Source of the DNA: UBA11524 sp964542315
Lineage (GTDB): Bacteria; Bacillota; Clostridia; Christensenellales; Aristaeellaceae
DNA: 64,000 nt
NCBI GenBank assembly: GCA_964542315.1
Contig: CAZIUA010000003.1
Span: forward strand, 1-64,000
Direction: 5' to 3'
Part shown: positions 25,606 through 32,723 of the stretch, piece after piece
Numbering within the stretch: position 1 is the stretch's first letter
Layout: each line of letters begins with the position of its first letter
Notes under the pieces: model-generated
The model's input: the letters and a program-made list of their open reading frames with translations, nothing else
Told to the model about the DNA's origin: nothing
Databases searched by the model: none
Program-made: the position numbers and the translations under genes

Positions 25606-25634
25606 AATATAGTATGATTTCGTACCAATGTCAA
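25606..25634 (-). promoter_or_regulatory. Predicted promoter of the MarR-MATE operon
   Basis: Read on the minus strand: TTGACA (25634-25629), a 17-bp spacer, TATATT (25611-25606). An operator fills the spacer. Confidence 0.85.
25611..25626. promoter_or_regulatory. Putative MarR operator, promoter-spacer copy
   Basis: Second identical 16-bp AGTATGATTTCGTACC, exactly 27 bp from the first and lying between the -35 and -10 boxes, where a bound repressor would block polymerase. Confidence 0.75.
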
Positions 25635-25655
25635 GCCCTTTGGGAAGAAAAAGCG

Positions 25656-25695
25656 CGCAAAAAGAGCGCCTTCCGCGCATGACCGCGGAAGGCGC
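25656..25695 (-). terminator. Terminator of the small secreted protein gene
   Basis: Perfect 12-bp stem GCGCCTTCCGCG/CGCGGAAGGCGC with a 6-nt loop; on the minus strand it is followed by TCTTTTTG. Confidence 0.9.
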
Positions 25696-25718
25696 CCAGT
25701 CGTTATTGGGGAGAATGA

Positions 25719-26210
25719 TTAGCCCAGGGGCAGAACCTTGGTGATCTCGTAGAACATCGCACCCTGACGGGCATCCTTGGTCAGCTCAGCCAGGAGATCC
25801 GCATCTTCGATCGCCTCGAAGTAGAAGCGTGCGCCGGACATTGCGTAGGCCTTGTCGCCAGTGGGATTGGCAGCGTATACAGCCAGACCCTCACCATTGG
25901 CTTCCAGATTGAGCTTGGACTGGTTCGCGGCCAGACCCAGCTGCAGGTAGTACTTGTCATTCAGCTTCTTGATGGCGAAGATGAAGTAGCCCGCATTGGG
26001 GGTTCCGTCGGGGTTGGTGGTCATGATCAGGTAGCAGCCGGACTGGCTGTTGACCGCATTCATCAGGTCGTCGCCGGTCAGGCCATATGCCTCGTAGAAA
26101 TTGGCAACGGACGCAGAGGTGAAGACATCCGCTTCGACGGCATCTTCCGCCAGAGCAGCTACGGGCAGGAACATCATCAGGGCCAGGAACAGAGCAGCAA
26201 ACTTCTTCAT
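25719..26210 (-). CDS. Small secreted protein, possible FMN-binding split-barrel
   Basis: This 163-aa protein has a signal peptide (FAALFLALMMFLPVAALAED). The mature part has a pattern reminiscent of pyridoxamine-phosphate-oxidase-like split barrels: GCYLIMTTNPDGTPNAGYF, then YYLQLGLAANQSKLNLEANG. Such domains are normally cytoplasmic, so the export signal is unusual. The start at 26210 follows AAGGAAGG; the ATG at 26255 overlaps the promoter. It is a single-gene unit with its own promoter and strong terminator. The function is unknown. Confidence 0.72.
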   Translation of the reverse strand: MKKFAALFLALMMFLPVAALAEDAVEADVFTSASVANFYEAYGLTGDDLMNAVNSQSGCYLIMTTNPDGTPNAGYFIFAIKKLNDKYYLQLGLAANQSKLNLEANGEGLAVYAANPTGDKAYAMSGARFYFEAIEDADLLAELTKDARQGAMFYEITKVLPLG

Positions 26211-26254
26211 GTGGATAACCTTCCTTTCTTGATGCGGATAGGATTGCTGGAACA

Positions 26255-26283
26255 AGGATACACCGCGGGGAAGTGGTTGTCAA
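26255..26283 (-). promoter_or_regulatory. Predicted promoter of the small secreted protein gene
   Basis: Minus strand: TTGACA (26283-26278), a 17-bp spacer, TATCCT (26260-26255). Confidence 0.78.
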
Positions 26284-26304
26284 GCAAAAATCATCGTGAT
26301 TTCA

Positions 26305-26976
26305 TCACCGATCCGCCTTGGAGAACGATGCGCGCCCGGCCATCAGCGTCCGGACGAAACGGAAGCCGGCCTCCTCATAGATGCGGCGCGGTGTGTCGCC
26401 ATCCGGCCAGAGGGCGCAGGGCAGGGAAATTTGGCGGCAATGGGTGACGAACGCATGGGTCAGTGCGCGCCCCAGGCCGCGTCCTCGGTGCGCCGTGGCC
26501 ACCAGCAGGTAGTCGATGCGGCAGATGCCCTCGTCATTGGCATGGCCGTAGATCGCGCCGACGGGCTTTTCGTCCACATAGGCGGCGAAAAAGAGGGTGT
26601 TCGGGTTCTCCAGCTGACGCTTGGCCACGGCGATCTCCCAGGGCTCACCGGCGGCGCGGAAAAGGTGCTCTGCCAGGTCGTCCGTCCAGACGGTTACGCG
26701 GCGGATGTCCGCCTCCGCCCAGATGGTGCTGTCCGCCGTGAGCAGCATCCAATGCTGTGGCTCCTGCCAGGCGCGGAAGCCTGCTGCGGAAAGCTCGCCT
26801 TCGATCTCCCCGAACCAGCCGTCATCCAGAATGGATTGGTAGATCACCGGATGCGCGCCGATACCGCGGTAGAAATCCACAATCTCATCAAGAATTGGGG
26901 ATAACTTTTCCGTGCGGTAGAGCAGGGCGTGGTTGCTGTCGAAGGAGTCCGGGTTGTCGGCGTTATGGTAGAGCAT
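26305..26976 (-). CDS. GNAT-family N-acetyltransferase, apparently cut off from its first 26 codons
   Basis: This 223-aa reading frame has a GNAT fold in its C-terminal half. The acetyl-CoA pyrophosphate loop is HRGRGLGRAL, and the strand before it is RIDYLLVATA. The N-terminal half resembles the FDSNHALLYR-type extension of some GNAT proteins. ATG at 26976 has only a weak TGAGG upstream. In-frame sequence just before it looks like genuine N-terminal coding sequence but is separated by a TGA at 26982-26980 (see the next entry). The gene is thus either a recent pseudogene, a restarted shorter protein, or a sequencing error. It would be the third gene of a minus-strand operon. Confidence 0.78.
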   Translation of the reverse strand: MLYHNADNPDSFDSNHALLYRTEKLSPILDEIVDFYRGIGAHPVIYQSILDDGWFGEIEGELSAAGFRAWQEPQHWMLLTADSTIWAEADIRRVTVWTDDLAEHLFRAAGEPWEIAVAKRQLENPNTLFFAAYVDEKPVGAIYGHANDEGICRIDYLLVATAHRGRGLGRALTHAFVTHCRQISLPCALWPDGDTPRRIYEEAGFRFVRTLMAGRASFSKADR

Positions 26977-27054
26977 GCCTCAGGGACGGGGCGTCACATG
27001 GGTGAACTCGCGGGGAAAGAGGTCCTCCTCGCGATAGAAGGGCGTCATATCCAT
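26977..27054 (-). other. Likely original N-terminal segment of the GNAT gene, ended by in-frame TGA
   Basis: From ATG 27054, 24 codons read MDMTPFYREEDLFPREFTHV then TPRP, then TGA and Gly, running in the same frame into the GNAT ORF. The start lies 2 bp after the stop of the upstream EamA gene, typical of an operon junction. Confidence 0.65.
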
Positions 27055-27056
27055 AC

Positions 27057-27470
27057 TTACAGCACCATGATGAGCGTACCGGCGGTGATGAGCGCCGCGC
27101 CGATGAAGGATTTGGTGGTGAAGGGCTCCCTGAGGAAAACGAAGGCCAGCACCAGCGTGATGACCACGCTGAGCTTGTCGATGGGGACGACCTTTGATGC
27201 ATCGCCGAGCTGGAGAGCGCGGTAGTAGCACAGCCAGGATGCGCCGGTGGCCAGGCCGGAAAGGATGAGGAAGAGCCAGCTGCGGCGGCTGATCTCGCTC
27301 AGGCCGTGCTGGGCGTTGGTCAGGAAGACCATGCCCCAGGCCATGACCAGCACCACCATCGTGCGGATGGCCGTGCCGAGGTTGGAGTTCACACCCTCAA
27401 TGCCGACCTTGGCCAGGATGGATGTCAGGGCCGCGAACACGGCGGAAAGCAGTGCAAGGATGAACCACAT
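27057..27470 (-). CDS. Half-size EamA-family transporter
   Basis: This 137-aa protein has four or five transmembrane helices and consists of a single EamA repeat, so it probably dimerises. Family residues include MWFILALLSAVFAALTSILA at the N terminus and DKLSVVITLVLAFVFLREPF near the end. It sits between a secreted-protein gene and the GNAT gene in a three-gene minus-strand unit. The substrate is unknown. Confidence 0.88.
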   Translation of the reverse strand: MWFILALLSAVFAALTSILAKVGIEGVNSNLGTAIRTMVVLVMAWGMVFLTNAQHGLSEISRRSWLFLILSGLATGASWLCYYRALQLGDASKVVPIDKLSVVITLVLAFVFLREPFTTKSFIGAALITAGTLIMVL

Positions 27471-27519
27471 AGCACATTGCCTCTTTTCTGTTGCAGATCT
27501 GTCCGAAGGGGAGCAGGTG

Positions 27520-28020
27520 TCAGGGCATATCGGCGGAGGCCTCAGCTGCCAGCACGCCCTCGCCGTTCAGGGTCAGGGAAGTCAAGAGTGCGTCCAGCAG
27601 GAGCGCGGCGCTTTCCGTAGCGCCATCCATGTCATAGGCGGAGAGGATCAGCAGATCCCCCTGCGCGCTGAGCACCATGACGATCTGCACATCCACGCCT
27701 TCGCCGAATTGGTTGGCATGGACGGCGGTCAGCCCGACACAGCCCTCCGTCACCGCGAGGTCATCGCCGATGATGGCTTCCGCATCGAACTGGCCCATCA
27801 GGCGGATGATGGCCTCTGCCGGGATCTCGTCCGGGACGCGGCTGATATACTGTGCGACGACACGGCTGCTGCCGCGCACGAAGATGAAAACGCCCTCGTT
27901 GGGGAGGAGCTCGGCGTCCTCCGGAGCGGTCAGGGCATAGGGCGCAAGGGGCGCGGCGTCCTCCGCGATGGCTGGGAGGGCAAAGAGGAGCATCAGCAGG
28001 ATGCAGACAAGTTTCTTCAT
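27520..28020 (-). CDS. Small secreted protein of unknown function
   Basis: This 166-aa protein has a signal peptide (LVCILLMLLFALPAIAED). The mature domain alternates beta strands and helices (FIFVRGSSRVVAQYISRVPD, later TAVHANQFGEGVDVQIVMVL). No family was recognised. The start at 28020 is supported by AGGAGG 8-9 bp upstream; the longer frame would begin inside the promoter. It heads the operon with the EamA and GNAT genes. Confidence 0.75.
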   Translation of the reverse strand: MKKLVCILLMLLFALPAIAEDAAPLAPYALTAPEDAELLPNEGVFIFVRGSSRVVAQYISRVPDEIPAEAIIRLMGQFDAEAIIGDDLAVTEGCVGLTAVHANQFGEGVDVQIVMVLSAQGDLLILSAYDMDGATESAALLLDALLTSLTLNGEGVLAAEASADMP

Positions 28021-28047
28021 ATCGATCAGACCTCCTGTCTGGTTTTT

Positions 28048-28076
28048 ATGATACATCAAGCGGCACGGGATGTCAA
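28048..28076 (-). promoter_or_regulatory. Predicted promoter of the secreted protein-EamA-GNAT operon
   Basis: Minus strand: TTGACA (28076-28071), a 17-bp spacer, TATCAT (28053-28048). Confidence 0.82.
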
Positions 28077-28172
28077 TTCAGGATGTAACAAAAGAAATGT
28101 GCATCGTGTGCAGCAATCCGTCTGCCTGATACGTTATCATATTGGAAGGATCCCCCCCGAGGAGAAATGCAT

Positions 28173-29735
28173 ATGAAACGCATGCTGCTGATGCTCTGCG
28201 TCCTGTTGGCGCTGCTGCCCCTGATGGCGCAGGGTGAGTCCGCCGAAGCGATCGTGACGGCGCAATATCCCGATGCGCAGGTGATCGCCTCCGCCCAGAC
28301 GGCGGACGAGGCCTTCTTCGTGCTGGCGGACGCGGACGGCGCCCATCGCCTGTGCGGCGCGGCCCTAACCGATGGTGCGTGGTCGTTCTGGCTGGACAGT
28401 GTGGATGCCATTCGCCCCAGCGGGCTGGGGGATGGCTGGAACAGATGGAAATATCATGACGTTACCCTGACCCTGACGGCGGATGCGCTGTCCATCGGCT
28501 ACCGGACCTATGGTGTGCAGGCCTGGCAATATGATTTCGCCAAGGATGCCGCAGGGACGTGGCGATTCGTCCGCCTTCGGACATTGCAGGGCAGCTTCGT
28601 GGACGAGCTGACCTTCGCAGAGGGCTGCGTTAACCAAACCAGCACGAAAACCTATGCCGATGGCGGCATGCGGGTGAAGGTGACGCCGCCCTGCCCCATG
28701 CCGTGGCTGACGGATTGCAAAACGCTGGCGGGCTTTGACGCATCGGCCTTCCCGATGGATCTGGGTTGGCTGTCCAGGGAGGAACTGGCGCGCGTTGCGG
28801 CGGAGCTGCTGCCCGGCTACACCCTGCTGGACGGCAAGTTCTCCTCCCGTGCCGTGACGTTCCTGATGGAAAACCCGTCGGGGGAGGTGGTCTTTCTGGG
28901 CGGCGTGCATGAAAACGGCGAATGGGTCTGGACGGAATCTGATCCCCTGCCCGAAAACGTCTGGTGCGACAGCTTCCATGCCGGGGATGGCTGCCTGCTC
29001 ATCGGCTATGAGCTTCCGGGCGAGCCGGACGAATGGGGCGATCTCCCTTGGGTGGAGTATTCGATCGACCTGCAGGACGATGGCCGCTGGCTGGTCACTG
29101 GACTCTTTTGCTATGACATCTACGACAATGTTAGCTTCCAGCCGGAGGGGATGTACATCAGCATGAGCGGCTGGGTATACGGCACGTCCACACTGGAGAG
29201 GGACATCACGAAGATCGTCTGGGCGGACTATCCCGTGTCGCTGGCGGAGATCTTGCCGACCTGCGACCCCACCTGGGGGGTCGTCGGCGAAGAAAGTCTG
29301 CCCCTGTATGCGGACGCGGATGGCAGCGTCCTCCTGGCGGAATACTTCATGGCTACGCCGGTGCAGGTGCTCGATACGGCGGGCGAACTGGCGCAGGTGC
29401 GCATCGCGGACACGGACGTGACCGGTTGGATGCCCGTCGGCGGACTTTGGCTGGGGGCAGATCAGCTTTTTGAAGATGAGGAGGAGAACGTAGGAGGTGA
29501 ATGGTACACCTACCTTTGCACGGCGGAATACAACGCCCCCTGGGCGGTCCTGACTGACGGGGCTCGCCTGTACACCGCCCCGCAGGAGGATGCACCTGCC
29601 GTCGAATGGGAAGGGTCGGACGTGTTCCTCATGGCTGACCTGGGCAATGGCTGGTATCACGTCCGAAATGTCTACGAGATGGACTGCGCCTATGTTCGCG
29701 CAGGGGACTTCGTCCCATCTTTTGCAACTGAGTAA
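28173..29735 (+). CDS. Secreted protein with SH3-like C-terminal domains
   Basis: This 520-aa exported protein has a signal peptide (MKRMLLMLCVLLALLPLMAQG). The middle carries no recognised enzyme motif. The C-terminal third has two SH3b-like segments, around ESLPLYADADGSVLLAEYFM and GARLYTAPQEDAPAVEWEGS, a type that often binds cell wall. The start at 28173 is preferred to 28167 by spacing from GAGGAG. The last 11 codons lie within a dispersed repeat shared with the MFS gene 3' end, so the C terminus may have been replaced by repeat sequence. Confidence 0.78.
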   Translation: MKRMLLMLCVLLALLPLMAQGESAEAIVTAQYPDAQVIASAQTADEAFFVLADADGAHRLCGAALTDGAWSFWLDSVDAIRPSGLGDGWNRWKYHDVTLTLTADALSIGYRTYGVQAWQYDFAKDAAGTWRFVRLRTLQGSFVDELTFAEGCVNQTSTKTYADGGMRVKVTPPCPMPWLTDCKTLAGFDASAFPMDLGWLSREELARVAAELLPGYTLLDGKFSSRAVTFLMENPSGEVVFLGGVHENGEWVWTESDPLPENVWCDSFHAGDGCLLIGYELPGEPDEWGDLPWVEYSIDLQDDGRWLVTGLFCYDIYDNVSFQPEGMYISMSGWVYGTSTLERDITKIVWADYPVSLAEILPTCDPTWGVVGEESLPLYADADGSVLLAEYFMATPVQVLDTAGELAQVRIADTDVTGWMPVGGLWLGADQLFEDEEENVGGEWYTYLCTAEYNAPWAVLTDGARLYTAPQEDAPAVEWEGSDVFLMADLGNGWYHVRNVYEMDCAYVRAGDFVPSFATE

Positions 29736-29760
29736 ATGGGTCATCCATGCTATATGCGCG
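29703..29760 (+). repeat. Dispersed repeat R3, copy 1 (at a gene 3' end)
   Basis: About 58 bp beginning GGGGACTTCGTCCC and ending TATATGCGCG; aligns with 32328-32385 over its full length, most strongly in GAGTAAA and TCATCCATGC. A short related piece, CACGCGATTGAATAAACGGC, lies at 29851-29870. Confidence 0.7.
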
Positions 29761-29773
29761 CGGTGCGATCTTT

Positions 29774-29819
29774 GGCTTCCCCTTGAGGGGAAGCTGTCGC
29801 CGCAGCGACTGATGAGGTG
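29774..29819 (+). repeat. Dispersed hairpin repeat R2, copy A
   Basis: Two stems: GCTTCCCC/GGGGAAGC around TTGA, then GTCGC/GCGAC around CGCA, then the tail TGATGAGGTG. Related copies lie at 32505-32553, 33903-33948 and 63115-63157. Confidence 0.85.
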
Positions 29820-29935
29820 TTGGTTGGGCTTCGGGGTCTTTGCACCTTTTCACGCGATTGAATAAACGGCGCCTCGATATAATATACGCGCATGTTTGGG
29901 GGTCGAACGGGGGATGCTTTCTGCGAGGTGATCGT

Positions 29936-30340
29936 ATGCGCAGAGAGCATCCCCTTTGGCGCGGGTTTTGGCTGGCACTGGCCTGGACGGCGGTGCTGTA
30001 TTTGCTGGGCGGCCTGGATACATGGCGGATCTTCCGCGGCGATGGAACCGCCCTGATCTATGCGGGCGGACTGCTGCTGGGCGGCTTGCTGGGGGCGCTG
30101 CCGTCCCTGCTGCGCAAGGGGTTGAAGTTCCGCCGGATGGGCGGTGCCGTCCATATCCGCCGCTTGGCGGTCTGCTTTGGCTGCGGTGCGCTCATGACGC
30201 TGGGATCGGGGCTGGCCGGGCGTGGCAGCGTGCTGACGGCCTTGCTGACCGGTTCCGCCGGGGCGTATGGCTTCTGCCTGATGGCGCTGACCGCAGGCTT
30301 TGCTGCCGTCCACCTGCTGGAAAGGAGGCCGAGGGCATGA
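29936..30340 (+). CDS. Membrane protein, possible first half of a YeeE/YedE-type transporter
   Basis: This 134-aa protein has about four hydrophobic segments. CFGCGALMTLGSGLAGRGSV resembles the glycine-rich conserved turn of YeeE/YedE sulfur-compound transporters, but the match is weak and by eye. The ATG at 29936 follows GAGGTGAT. The gene overlaps its partner by four bases (ATGA at 30337), which suggests a two-subunit membrane complex. Confidence 0.62.
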   Translation: MRREHPLWRGFWLALAWTAVLYLLGGLDTWRIFRGDGTALIYAGGLLLGGLLGALPSLLRKGLKFRRMGGAVHIRRLAVCFGCGALMTLGSGLAGRGSVLTALLTGSAGAYGFCLMALTAGFAAVHLLERRPRA

Positions 30341-31098
30341 GCATCTGGCTGATCCCCGGTCTGCTGGGCCTGCTGACCGGCCTGCTGCTGCACTGGACGC
30401 AGCTCGACCGCCCCTTTCACCTGCGGCGCGCCATGGGATTCCGCTGCGAAAACGCCCTGCGCAGCGGCCTGACCGCACTGGGGTGGGGGATGGCGCTGAC
30501 GGCGCTGCTGTGCTGGCTGGCCGTCATTGATGTGGACACGATCACGGTGCTGCCGCTGTCGCTGGGGGCGCTGCTGGGCGGCGCATTGCTGGGCGCGGCG
30601 GTGGGGGTGTGCGGCTTCACCCCGGGGACGGCCTTTGCGGGGCTGGCCTGTTCGCCGCTGGAGGTCCTGTGCGTCCTGGCCGGATGCGCCGCCATGACCT
30701 GGCTCATGCCCCTGCTGGAGGGGCTTCTGCTTCCGCTGCGCTATGCGGCGCCCTTTGCCGATGCGACGGTGTTCAAGGTCACGCTGGATGAAAGCTACCT
30801 GCTGGGCGGCGGCTTTCTGGGGCAGGGCTGCGTCGGACTGCTGCTGGCTGTGATCGCCCTCTGCCTGCCTTCGCCCCAGACGATGCTCCTCACCGACGAG
30901 GACATTGCCCGCCGCGCGGCGGAAACGCCCCTGCCCGATAGCGATCCCCCTGCGCCGGATGCATCTGCCGTGCCGGATGACACCTTCGTGGCGGCGCTGC
31001 CCGGCGAGGAGCTGCTGGTGGTGGATACGGCGCCGGACGCGGAGGAACCTTCCGCCGGGGAAGACGCGTTGGACGAGGTGGACGTGCCGGAAAAATAG
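30337..31098 (+). CDS. YeeE/YedE-like membrane protein with acidic C-terminal tail
   Basis: This 253-aa protein has about five membrane segments up to residue 180. IDVDTITVLPLSLGALLGGA and VGVCGFTPGTAFAGL fit the second half of YeeE/YedE-type thiosulfate or sulfur-compound permeases. The last 65 residues are hydrophilic, Asp/Glu/Pro-rich and probably disordered in the cytoplasm; that tail is not usual for the family. AAAGGAGG precedes the start, which overlaps the previous gene. Confidence 0.65.
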   Translation: MSIWLIPGLLGLLTGLLLHWTQLDRPFHLRRAMGFRCENALRSGLTALGWGMALTALLCWLAVIDVDTITVLPLSLGALLGGALLGAAVGVCGFTPGTAFAGLACSPLEVLCVLAGCAAMTWLMPLLEGLLLPLRYAAPFADATVFKVTLDESYLLGGGFLGQGCVGLLLAVIALCLPSPQTMLLTDEDIARRAAETPLPDSDPPAPDASAVPDDTFVAALPGEELLVVDTAPDAEEPSAGEDALDEVDVPEK

Positions 31099-31102
31099 CC
31101 CC

Positions 31103-31131
31103 TTGTCACCCTGCGGGATTTATGCTACAAT
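31103..31131 (+). promoter_or_regulatory. Predicted promoter of the MFS transporter gene
   Basis: TTGTCA (31103-31108), a 17-bp spacer and TACAAT (31126-31131). Confidence 0.78.
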
Positions 31132-31162
31132 CCCCATGAAATCCATCATGGAGGACACACCA

Positions 31163-32356
31163 ATGACGAATCTGCTGCTGGCCGTGATCTACGCGGCCTT
31201 TATCAGCCTGGGACTGCCCGACGCACTGCTGGGTTCTGCCTGGCCGATCATGTATACCCGGATGGAGGTGCCGCTGTCCTATGCGGGGCTTGTGACCTTC
31301 ACCATCGCCATGGGGACGGTGCTTTCCAGCCTGCAGAGCGACCGGCTGACGCGCCGTTTGGGTGCGGGCTGGGTGACGGCGATCTCCGTCGGCCTGACGG
31401 CACTGGCACTGCTGGGCTTTTCCATCTGCACTGAATTCTGGATGCTGCTGCTCTTTGCCATCCCCTATGGCCTGGGCGCGGGCAGCGTCGATGCGGCGCT
31501 GAACAACTATGTGGCGCTGCACTATTCCTCCCGGCACATGTCGTGGCTGCACTGCATGTGGGGCATCGGCGCATCTGTCGGGCCGTACATCATGGGCTGG
31601 GCGCTCTCCGGCGGGGACAACTGGCCCCTGGGCTATCGGACGGTCGGCGCGATCCAGGTCGGGCTGACGCTGCTCATCGTTTTCAGCCTGCCCCTGTGGA
31701 AAAAGCGCATCACCGTGCAGGCGGGCGAATCAACCCAGGAGGTCGCGCCTCAGGCCATTCCGCTGCGGACGCTCATCGCCCTTCCCGGTGCCAAGCAGGT
31801 CATGATGGCGTTCTTCTGCTACTGCGCGGTGGAATCCACGGCCGGCCTGTGGGCCAGCAGCTTTCTGGTGTTCCATCACGGCCTGAGCGAGGGCACCGCT
31901 GCCGCCTGTGCGAGCCTGTTTTATCTGGGCATGACCGGCGGACGCGCGCTGAACGGCTTCGCAGCCGGACGCTTCAACGACACGCAGCTGATCCGCGTGG
32001 GCCTGGGCGTGATGGTCGCGGGCGTCGTGGTGCTGCTGCTGCCGCTGGGCGAGACCGCGGCGAAGGCAGGGCTGCTGCTCTTTGGGCTGGGCTGTGCGCC
32101 GGTGTATCCGTGCATCATCCATTCCACGCCCCTGCGCTTTGGGGCGGAACGCAGCCAGGCCTTCATCGGGGTGCAGATGGCCAGCGCGTACCTGGGCTCG
32201 ACGTTCATGCCGCCGCTGTTCGGCCTGATCGCCAACCACATCTCCGCCGGACTCTACCCGGTCTATATCGGTGTGATCCTGCTGGTGCTGATCGTCATGC
32301 ATGAGAGCCTTCGTCCCATTTCCCGCGAGGGACTTCGTCCCGATTCACGCGATTGA
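31163..32356 (+). CDS. Major facilitator superfamily transporter
   Basis: This 397-aa protein has twelve predicted membrane segments. The conserved loop between helices 2 and 3 reads SDRLTRRLGAG, an MFS signature. Helix 5 has MWGIGASVGPYIMGWAL. The type resembles the FucP/YbjJ-like sugar or drug transporters; the substrate is not readable. GGAGG precedes the ATG. The last nine codons (GLRPDSRD and neighbours) come from repeat R3 rather than from the MFS fold, so the native C terminus has probably been altered. Confidence 0.88.
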   Translation: MTNLLLAVIYAAFISLGLPDALLGSAWPIMYTRMEVPLSYAGLVTFTIAMGTVLSSLQSDRLTRRLGAGWVTAISVGLTALALLGFSICTEFWMLLLFAIPYGLGAGSVDAALNNYVALHYSSRHMSWLHCMWGIGASVGPYIMGWALSGGDNWPLGYRTVGAIQVGLTLLIVFSLPLWKKRITVQAGESTQEVAPQAIPLRTLIALPGAKQVMMAFFCYCAVESTAGLWASSFLVFHHGLSEGTAAACASLFYLGMTGGRALNGFAAGRFNDTQLIRVGLGVMVAGVVVLLLPLGETAAKAGLLLFGLGCAPVYPCIIHSTPLRFGAERSQAFIGVQMASAYLGSTFMPPLFGLIANHISAGLYPVYIGVILLVLIVMHESLRPISREGLRPDSRD

Positions 32357-32385
32357 GTAAACGGATCATCCATGCAATATGCGCG
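32328..32385 (+). repeat. Dispersed repeat R3, copy 2 (at the MFS gene 3' end)
   Basis: AGGGACTTCGTCCC through CAATATGCGCG; counterpart of 29703-29760. It supplies the end of the MFS reading frame in a different frame from copy 1. Confidence 0.7.
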
Positions 32386-32504
32386 TGGAGCAAGCTCTGC
32401 GAGGGCTTTCCGATCGCCCTCGCGCTCCTTCGGGGGGACCAAGTTGGTGAATTGCCATACAGCGCCCGCGCGGGGCATGTCAAAGCAACAGGAGCGTGCA
32501 AAAA

Positions 32505-32553
32505 GGCTCCCTTGTGTAAAGGGAGCTGGCGCGCTCGCGCGACTGAGGGATTG
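32505..32553 (+). repeat. Dispersed hairpin repeat R2, divergent copy D
   Basis: GGCTCCCTT...AAGGGAGC stem, then a GCGCGC/GCGCG-type stem, then GACTGAGGGATTG. Same two-hairpin layout as copies A-C but different stem sequence. The 245-bp gap it lies in (32357-32623) also holds a GCGAGGG/CCCTCGC hairpin near 32399-32424. Confidence 0.7.
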
Positions 32554-32625
32554 ATCAAAATGCCTCCGCCTTCCCTGGTGGGGGCATTTTGATGCGCCAA
32601 ACCAGAAAAAATGTTCGCGCAGCCC

Positions 32626-32654
32626 TTGCGATTCATCCAGCAAGGCAGTATAAT
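32626..32654 (+). promoter_or_regulatory. Predicted promoter of the SANT/HTH protein gene
   Basis: TTGCGA (32626-32631), a 17-bp spacer and TATAAT (32649-32654). Confidence 0.78.
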
Positions 32655-32723
32655 GAAAGACAGAAACGATCTGTACAAAAGCTGTCCGCCATCCCCCTTG
32701 AACCGCCTCGGGAGGTCTTGCGA

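Noticed and set aside
26980..26982. TGA as a selenocysteine codon in the GNAT gene
   Set aside because: No SECIS-like hairpin was recognised just downstream, and the position is not a known catalytic Cys/Sec site.
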